The translations under genes were made by a program, and so were the position numbers. 64,000 nucleotides of DNA from Bacillota bacterium. GTDB taxonomy: Bacteria; Bacillota; SHA-98; UBA4971. Every line of letters begins with the position of its first letter. Position 1 is the stretch's first letter. The stretch is from NCBI GenBank assembly GCA_014360195.1, contig JACIXY010000006.1:52380-116379 (forward strand). Direction: 5' to 3'. This document shows, in pieces, positions 59,610 to 64,000 of this stretch. The notes under the pieces are model-generated. The model searched no databases and was not told where the DNA came from. It saw only the letters and a list, made by a program, of their open reading frames with translations.

Positions 59610-60385
59610 TGGGTGCTCCCTGGGCTCCCAGGATCCCTTGCGTGGCTGGTCCCTGGGGGAACAACCTCGTACGAAATGTGGTTACCAAAGATCTACCCTC
59701 CTGGCGCGTCAGCCGGTGGGAAGTCGGAGTCGGTCCTCTGGTGACCAGCATCCATGCGGAAATGGTCCCCAGGGAATCAACTTCGCGCGCCATCTGGTCC
59801 CCACGTAACCACTTTTGGAGATGCCCACAGACAGGTGGTCCTCAGGGAACCAGGATTTGCGTTTGGGTGGTCCCTGAGAGATCAACCCTGCGCGAGATGT
59901 GGTTACTAAAGACCCACCTTCCTGGCGTTTCAACCACGAGGACGCCGGAGTTGGTCCTCTGGTAGCCAGGATCTGCGCTGAGATGGTTCCCTGGGAACCA
60001 ACTTCGCGCGCTACCTGGTCCCCACGTAACTACTTTCGCAGACGGCTATAGGCAGGTGGTCCCCACGGGACCAGGATCTGCGTGCGGATGGTCCCCAGGG
60101 GATCAACCTTGCAGCCAACCTGGTCCCCTACGGACCACCCCTTTTGGCGGTCAAGGCGTCCTGGTCACGGGGGGACCAGGACGTGCGCGAAGCTGGTCCC
60201 CAGAGGAGCATCTTCACGCGGGATCTGGTCCCCGGTGCTCCACCTTGCCGGGTTTCGGCGAGGGAGGTCGGCAGGGGTGGTTCCCAGAGATCCAGATTGC
60301 GCGCCGGGCTGATCCCCACGGGACCAGGTCTGCCCGCAACCTGGTCCTCGGAGGACCACCCGTACCCCGGCTGTTGGCCGGCGCA
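59610..60385. repeat. Degenerate tandem array of about 105/116-bp units
   Basis: Seven diverged units begin near 59614, 59731, 59836, 59952, 60057, 60162 and 60278, so spacings alternate between about 105 and 116 bp. Each unit holds three GGTCC(C/T)-centred blocks, several of which are short palindromes (GGTCCCCACGGGACC). One forward frame repeatedly encodes a pattern like GDQDLRxxGPQGINFARxLVP, but stops and frameshifts interrupt it. It is either a decayed repeat protein or a structured non-coding array. Confidence 0.75.
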
Positions 60386-61031
60386 TGCGCGCGTGTGAAC
60401 ACGCGGCACCGACCCTATAGGTGCCCAAGCTCGAACCTGCAGGATGCTTACGCGCTCGACGGCATAGCGTCCGGGCGGGCACGGCATGCGCAAAGTCGTT
60501 GCTGTGGTCTCGAACTTGGTTGGTTATAAACCCTCAACCCCCGGGCGACTGTATGGCACGGCGCGCCCGATTACACACTCTATAGCCGCAAGCTCGTTCA
60601 AGCCTGAGGTTGGCTATATGCATTAACCGGGTACCCGTGCGGCAATTACGCCAAAAAGGTACTAGGGGTGCTGGTAGAGGTACATCAAGAAGGGGGAGAG
60701 AATGTTCCTGGCTTTGTGGAATCTGAACGCGTAGCGGCGGCTCCCGCCGGCGAGACCGAAGGGCTTGCCGGCGGTCGCAGACCGTGAGAAAGACCAAAGG
60801 CACCCTCGTCAATGCGCCAGAGACCGAGAAGAGCCGGGCCACCATGAGCCACAGTCACGTGTTTACGGAGGCGGACCACGGGGCGGTTGGCTCCTTCGAT
60901 GCCGCCATGCGGGGGGCAAACGACGGGCGACGGGCGTGACCGACCAGGCGTCGTTCCCAAATCCGTTCCCAAGCTGGCGACGGGAGGCATCTACTATGAG
61001 AGACCGGAGAACAAAACCGCTGCAAAATGCG
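60386..61031. other. Region between the tandem array and tRNA-Leu
   Basis: It holds the second copy of dispersed repeat R2 and no convincing protein gene. The reading frames crossing it lack a ribosome site and coding bias. Confidence 0.4.
60428..60473. repeat. Dispersed repeat R2, copy B
   Basis: AAGCTCGAACCTGC followed by ACGCGCTCGACGGCATAGCG matches copy A at about 18200-18250. A TATGGCACGGCGCGCCC block follows near 60550-60568, mirroring TATGGCATGGCGCGCCC near 18304. Confidence 0.5.
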
Positions 61032-61116
61032 TGGTGCGAGAGGAGGGATTTGAACCCTCACGGGGGTTACCCACCAGATCCTAAGTCTGGCGCGTCTGCC
61101 GTTCCGCCACTCTCGC
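61032..61116 (-). tRNA. tRNA-Leu (anticodon UAG)
   Basis: Class II tRNA with a long variable arm. Acceptor GCGAGAG/CTCTCGC, anticodon stem CCAGA/TCTGG around the TAG anticodon, variable region GGGTAACCCCCGT, T arm AGGGTTCAAATCCCT, and encoded A-CCA (minus strand). 85 nt. Confidence 0.95.
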
Positions 61117-61393
61117 ACCTGAAATCTGTGTATACGCTGCCCTGGCCGTCTGCGCACGTCTCCGCATGTCTCGGTCGCGTGCACCACAACGGGTCGCGAA
61201 TTCATTCTACCCGCGCACTTATTCTACCAGATACACGGTATAGGATCAACGGCCCTGCATCGTTCGTTGCTTGCAAGCCCCCGTCCCCAAGTGTTCCTTC
61301 CACCGCGCTCAGCCTGCGCGCCCAGCACGTCGCCGCCGGACAGAACAGAGCTGAGTCATCTGATGTCTCACTCGGTCCCTTTGGAGCGTGGTT

Positions 61394-61488
61394 CTAAGTG
61401 AGGGTGCGTTAATTCTTGTCCGTTTTCCAGTAGTTGTTGGGTTGCCGGTGACTCAAAGAGAGAGTGCAACACCGGCAACCCCTCCCAC
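61394..61488 (+). repeat. Palindromic repeat, copy 5, right end lost
   Basis: It begins CTAAGTGAGGGTGCG and has inner arms GGGTTGCCGGTG (61439-61450) and CACCGGCAACCC (61470-61481) around the loop ACTCAAAGAGAGAGTGCAA. It breaks off after CCTCCCACAC, so the right terminal inverted repeat is absent. Confidence 0.85.
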
Positions 61489-61589
61489 ACGTCCTTCAGG
61501 GCGTCGAGAGCGACCTGGACGTACATACGAGGCAGCGGAGTCCGCCGTTCGCGACCGAAAGCCTGTCAGCGGCGGGGCATCCCTCGGGG

Positions 61590-62414
61590 CTACCACGGCA
61601 GCCTGCTTATGGCCTTGCGAATGCTGGGCAGGGCTTCGATCGTAGCCTGCTCGCCGCGGGCGATGATCTCGCGCGCCTCCCAGAACTCCACGCCCGTGGC
61701 GAACGACACGTCGGGCTCGATCACCACCTTCGCCTCGCCGCGTCTGAACTCAAACAACCGCATCTGCATGATGTCAAGGGTGTTCAGGATTATGTCAACC
61801 GTCCCGGGCTTTTCCACATGCTTACGCTCAAGTTTCGGCAGGACGCTCACTGCAACTGGCACCGCCGACCTGTCAAGCAGGCGGATGTAATCGACCGGGA
61901 CCGGGTTGACCACGCCGCCGTCCACGAGCATTCTGCGCCCAAGCTGAACCGGCACAAAGACGACCGGGATGGAGATGCTGGCCCGTATGGCGTCAACGAC
62001 GTTGCCATCACGAAGGACGACCTCCTCGCCCGTGAGAACATCCGCCGCAGCTACGGCCAGCGGGATCTTAAGCTGCGAAAACTGCGCGTTGCCGATGAAC
62101 GAGCGCAAGAGCTCCTGGATCTTCTTCCCGACGAGGAATCCCTGCTTCGGGGGTATGGGATCTACCCAGGCCAGGACCGACCGTTTCGTCACAGCAAGCG
62201 CATGCTTCTCCATTTCGGCTAGGGGCATTCCTGCCGCATAAAGTCCCCCGATGAGGGCACCCATGCTCGCCCCTGAGATTGCTCTTATCTCGACTCCCTC
62301 GCGCTCTAGGACTTTCAGCACGCCGATGTGGGCAAGCCCCCTCGCAGCGCCGGAGCCGAGGGCCAGTCCGACGCCACGTTTGCGCAGGCACCTGAGATCC
62401 TCATCGACGGCCAT
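61590..62414 (-). CDS. Patatin-like phospholipase (RssA/YchK type)
   Basis: 274 aa. Oxyanion-hole motif GSGAARG (20-26), nucleophile S50 in GASMG, and catalytic Asp D165 in VDGG. Following SIPVVFVPVQLGRRMLVDGGVVNPVPVD is the standard patatin core. These serine hydrolases act on phospholipids or related esters; bacterial RssA-type members are poorly characterised. The ATG at 62414 follows GGGGGATG. No signal peptide, so cytoplasmic or membrane-peripheral. Confidence 0.93.
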   Translation of the reverse strand: MAVDEDLRCLRKRGVGLALGSGAARGLAHIGVLKVLEREGVEIRAISGASMGALIGGLYAAGMPLAEMEKHALAVTKRSVLAWVDPIPPKQGFLVGKKIQELLRSFIGNAQFSQLKIPLAVAAADVLTGEEVVLRDGNVVDAIRASISIPVVFVPVQLGRRMLVDGGVVNPVPVDYIRLLDRSAVPVAVSVLPKLERKHVEKPGTVDIILNTLDIMQMRLFEFRRGEAKVVIEPDVSFATGVEFWEAREIIARGEQATIEALPSIRKAISRLPW

Positions 62415-62637
62415 CCGAACATCATCCCCCTTGCCGATTTCCTTTTTCCCTCGCGCACGCCTGCTTTCTCTTGCGCAGCGCGCGCCCGCCCCGCAAACTT
62501 GGTCAGCGCTTGCGCATCCCGTGCATATTATCTATGTCGGGTTGGGTTTGCAGGTGAATGACCCCGGGCCGACACGTCTTCCTTGCCCGCTCATCCCCTC
62601 ACCCCCTCACCCCTCACCCCCTCATGTCCTCGTCTCC

Positions 62638-62952
62638 TCATCCCCGGACGCTAAAGGATGCGAACTCTCCCTGGTATGTGACCCACCGCACGTCCACCCT
62701 GTCCACCCTGGCCCACGGCGGTCCTTCGCGCAAGAGTGCGACGAAGCGCTCGATCTTGTGGCGCTCGCCTTCGACGACAAGCTCGACCGCGCCGTCATAG
62801 CGGTTCCTGACCCACCCGCGGAGGCCGAGAGCCGTCGCGTGTCCTCTGGCGAACCCCCGAAAGCCGACGCCCTGGACCCTGCCGACCACTGTTATCTCAG
62901 CCCTGGCGTCATCTTTTGCACTGTTGCCCTGTCTCGATTCCGTCCCACCCAT
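62638..62952 (-). CDS. Acylphosphatase
   Basis: 104 aa. It hydrolyses the carboxyl-phosphate bond of acylphosphates. Catalytic R32 (GRVQGVGFRGF) and N50 (GWVRNRYDGAVEL) are present; the domain spans about 18-103 (ending WVTYQGEFASFSVRG). The N-terminal 17 residues are extra and polar, so initiation might lie further in. It lies 223 nt upstream of the patatin-like gene on the same strand. Confidence 0.93.
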   Translation of the reverse strand: MGGTESRQGNSAKDDARAEITVVGRVQGVGFRGFARGHATALGLRGWVRNRYDGAVELVVEGERHKIERFVALLREGPPWARVDRVDVRWVTYQGEFASFSVRG

Positions 62953-63307
62953 AGCCGTACCTCTGCCTCTTCATGGTTATGTTTCCATAATGTTCAGGAC
63001 GCAAATTCTATAGGAACATGAGTAAAACCTGCATGACCGGGACATGACTATAAGTGCCGACGGTCCCACGGTTGATGCGAGGGGATTATGGCACAGGCCA
63101 TATTCTGAAGGAGAGCGCCATTTCTCACCTTGTTGTGAACTTGCCTCTCCCACCTCAACTCAACCGTCACCGTCGGCCCTGCCTTTTGAAGGACAAGAAC
63201 GGGGCCGATGGAGCGAGAGCCGCCTGGCGTTCCTGCCACGGCGGCTCTCGACATGCCTGTGCTGACGCACTGATCCCTGACCGGTGAGCGGTATTGGGTA
63301 CAAAAAC
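62953..63307. other. Intergenic region upstream of acylphosphatase
   Basis: No gene seen. On the minus strand a weak TTGCGT-17-CATAAC pair lies in the AT-richer part (about 62965-62995) and could be the acylphosphatase promoter. Confidence 0.35.
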
Positions 63308-63385
63308 TGGTCGGAGCGGCGAGACTTGAACTCGCGACCTCCTGAACCCCATTCAGGCGCGCTAGCCAAACTGCGCCACGCCCCG
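63308..63385 (-). tRNA. tRNA-Pro (anticodon GGG)
   Basis: Acceptor CGGGGCG/CGCTCCG, D stem GCGC/GCGC, anticodon stem CCTGA/TCAGG with loop ATGGGGT, T stem GCGAG/CTCGC with TTCAAGT, and encoded A-CCA. 78 nt. It is the second proline tRNA of the window, 128 nt downstream of the HU gene on the same strand. Confidence 0.95.
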
Positions 63386-63513
63386 ACCCAAGACTTGCTG
63401 GCCCGCACCCCTTGCAGTCCAACTGCATTATAACAGATCGCCGGCGTGGCCGCAACCCCGAGTTTGACCATGCGGCTTGAGTTCGACCAGGGAGGAGGCC
63501 GCGTTACGGGGCC

Positions 63514-63789
63514 TCACTTCGCAACGGCGTCTTTCAGGGTCTTCCCAGCCTTGAAAACTGGCACCGTCCTCGCCGCGATCCGGATAGTCTTCCCGGTTCT
63601 CGGGTCTCTACCGGCCCTGGCCGCCCTCTTTCGTGTCTCGAAGCTGCCGAAGCCAACGAGCGATACCTTGTCTCCTGCGGCAAGGGCTTCCGAGATGGAT
63701 TCAAACACTGCGTCGACGACTCTTGCCGAGTCTTTCTTGGTAAAACCGGTTTTGGCTGCGACTTTGTCAACCAGTTCCGTCTTGGTCAT
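63514..63789 (-). CDS. hup: HU-family nucleoid DNA-binding protein
   Basis: 91 aa from the ATG at 63789, after [72 protein letters not shown] and [14 protein letters not shown] are the standard HU dimer core and DNA-wrapping arm with the conserved Pro after RD. It bends and compacts DNA. Length matches Bacillus HBsu. Confidence 0.97.
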   Translation of the reverse strand: MTKTELVDKVAAKTGFTKKDSARVVDAVFESISEALAAGDKVSLVGFGSFETRKRAARAGRDPRTGKTIRIAARTVPVFKAGKTLKDAVAK

Positions 63790-63842
63790 TCCGGAAACCT
63801 CCTTTCGCAGGTATGTTGCCCACTTCAAGCAGGATTTATAAA

Positions 63843-63869
63843 GGGCGGGCCGCACAGTGCGGCCCGCCC
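63843..63869 (-). terminator. Strong GC hairpin upstream of the HU gene
   Basis: GGGCGGGCCGCA and TGCGGCCCGCCC form a perfect 12-bp stem with a 3-nt loop, followed on the minus strand by TTTATAAATCC. It probably ends a transcript coming from beyond the window's right edge. The remaining 130 bases (63870-64000) show no gene. Confidence 0.7.
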
Positions 63870-64000
63870 TCGCGGGTCTTCTCGTTCCCTTTCTCCTCAC
63901 CATTATTTACTCTACCTCTCTACCTCGCCTGCACCCCTGACCGATGTTCCTCGCTCTCCTGTTCTTTTCCCTGCTCCCTGCCTCTTCTTTTCCCCGGTCT

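Noticed and set aside
59610..60385. Tandem array considered as CRISPR
   Set aside because: No constant repeat separated by unique spacers; all parts of each unit are related.
60056..60529. 157-codon plus-strand ORF inside and beyond the tandem array
   Set aside because: It changes register relative to the repeating peptide pattern of neighbouring units and runs on into dispersed repeat R2; probably fortuitous.

Overview
This is a GC-rich bacterial window, and several signals point to an anaerobic, diderm (two-membrane) Bacillota-type organism. A Bacillus-style SOS pair (a YneA-like LysM protein divergent from lexA, with CGAAC..GTTCG-type LexA boxes) and a T-box leader indicate Bacillota. The three [FeFe]-hydrogenase maturases HydE, HydG and HydF and an aldehyde:ferredoxin oxidoreductase indicate anaerobic, ferredoxin-based metabolism. 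A beta-barrel protein ending in Phe and two LolA-like proteins indicate an outer membrane. Most genes lie on the minus strand. No hydrogenase structural genes, rRNA, CRISPR array, prophage or recognisable transposase was seen.

Layout. 0.1-6.8 kb: LolA/TPR exported protein, FmdB zinc ribbon, QueG-like iron-sulfur protein, yneA/lexA SOS pair, small hypotheticals and a YrzE/TIGR04086-like membrane protein. 6.9-18 kb: family-4 uracil-DNA glycosylase, tRNA-Pro(CGG), EamA transporter, YhaN/YhaO-type DNA-repair pair, a large phosphatase-like membrane protein and a family-4 glycosyltransferase. 18.3-23.2 kb: hydE-hydG-hydF behind a long structured leader. 23.2-24.9 kb: a hendecad coiled-coil protein with 66-bp DNA repeats, and a divergent hypothetical gene. 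25-30.5 kb: an envelope cluster of outer-membrane barrel, LolA-like carrier, two LolC/E-type permeases and a LolD-type ATPase. 30.7-41.2 kb: a T-box-controlled operon of TIGR04076-ferredoxin fusion, AOR, LivK, LivH, a single-chain LivM-LivG-LivF fusion and remnants of an ABC-2 permease pair. 41.3-46.3 kb: Uma2 protein, three pilin-like genes and an FAD oxidoreductase. 46.3-58.4 kb: two further complete liv clusters, with glyA between them. 58.4-61.4 kb: mostly non-coding, holding a degenerate tandem array and tRNA-Leu(UAG). 61.6-64 kb: patatin-like protein, acylphosphatase, tRNA-Pro(GGG) and an HU protein.

How the genes work together. Three Liv-type importers within 28 kb suggest heavy reliance on amino acids or related solutes. 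The T-box shows that one of these loci responds to an uncharged tRNA, and coupling to AOR and ferredoxin suggests amino-acid-derived aldehyde or 2-oxo-acid metabolism that reduces ferredoxin. The hydrogenase maturases would support disposal of that reductant as H2. The barrel/LolA/LolCDE-like cluster is the best candidate for an undescribed trans-envelope pathway.

An approximately 126-130 bp palindromic element (CTAAGTGAGGGTGC ends) recurs across the window. Its copies differ in the orientation of a 19-nt loop between inner inverted repeats. Two copies supply the stop codons of their neighbours, fmdB-like and glyA.
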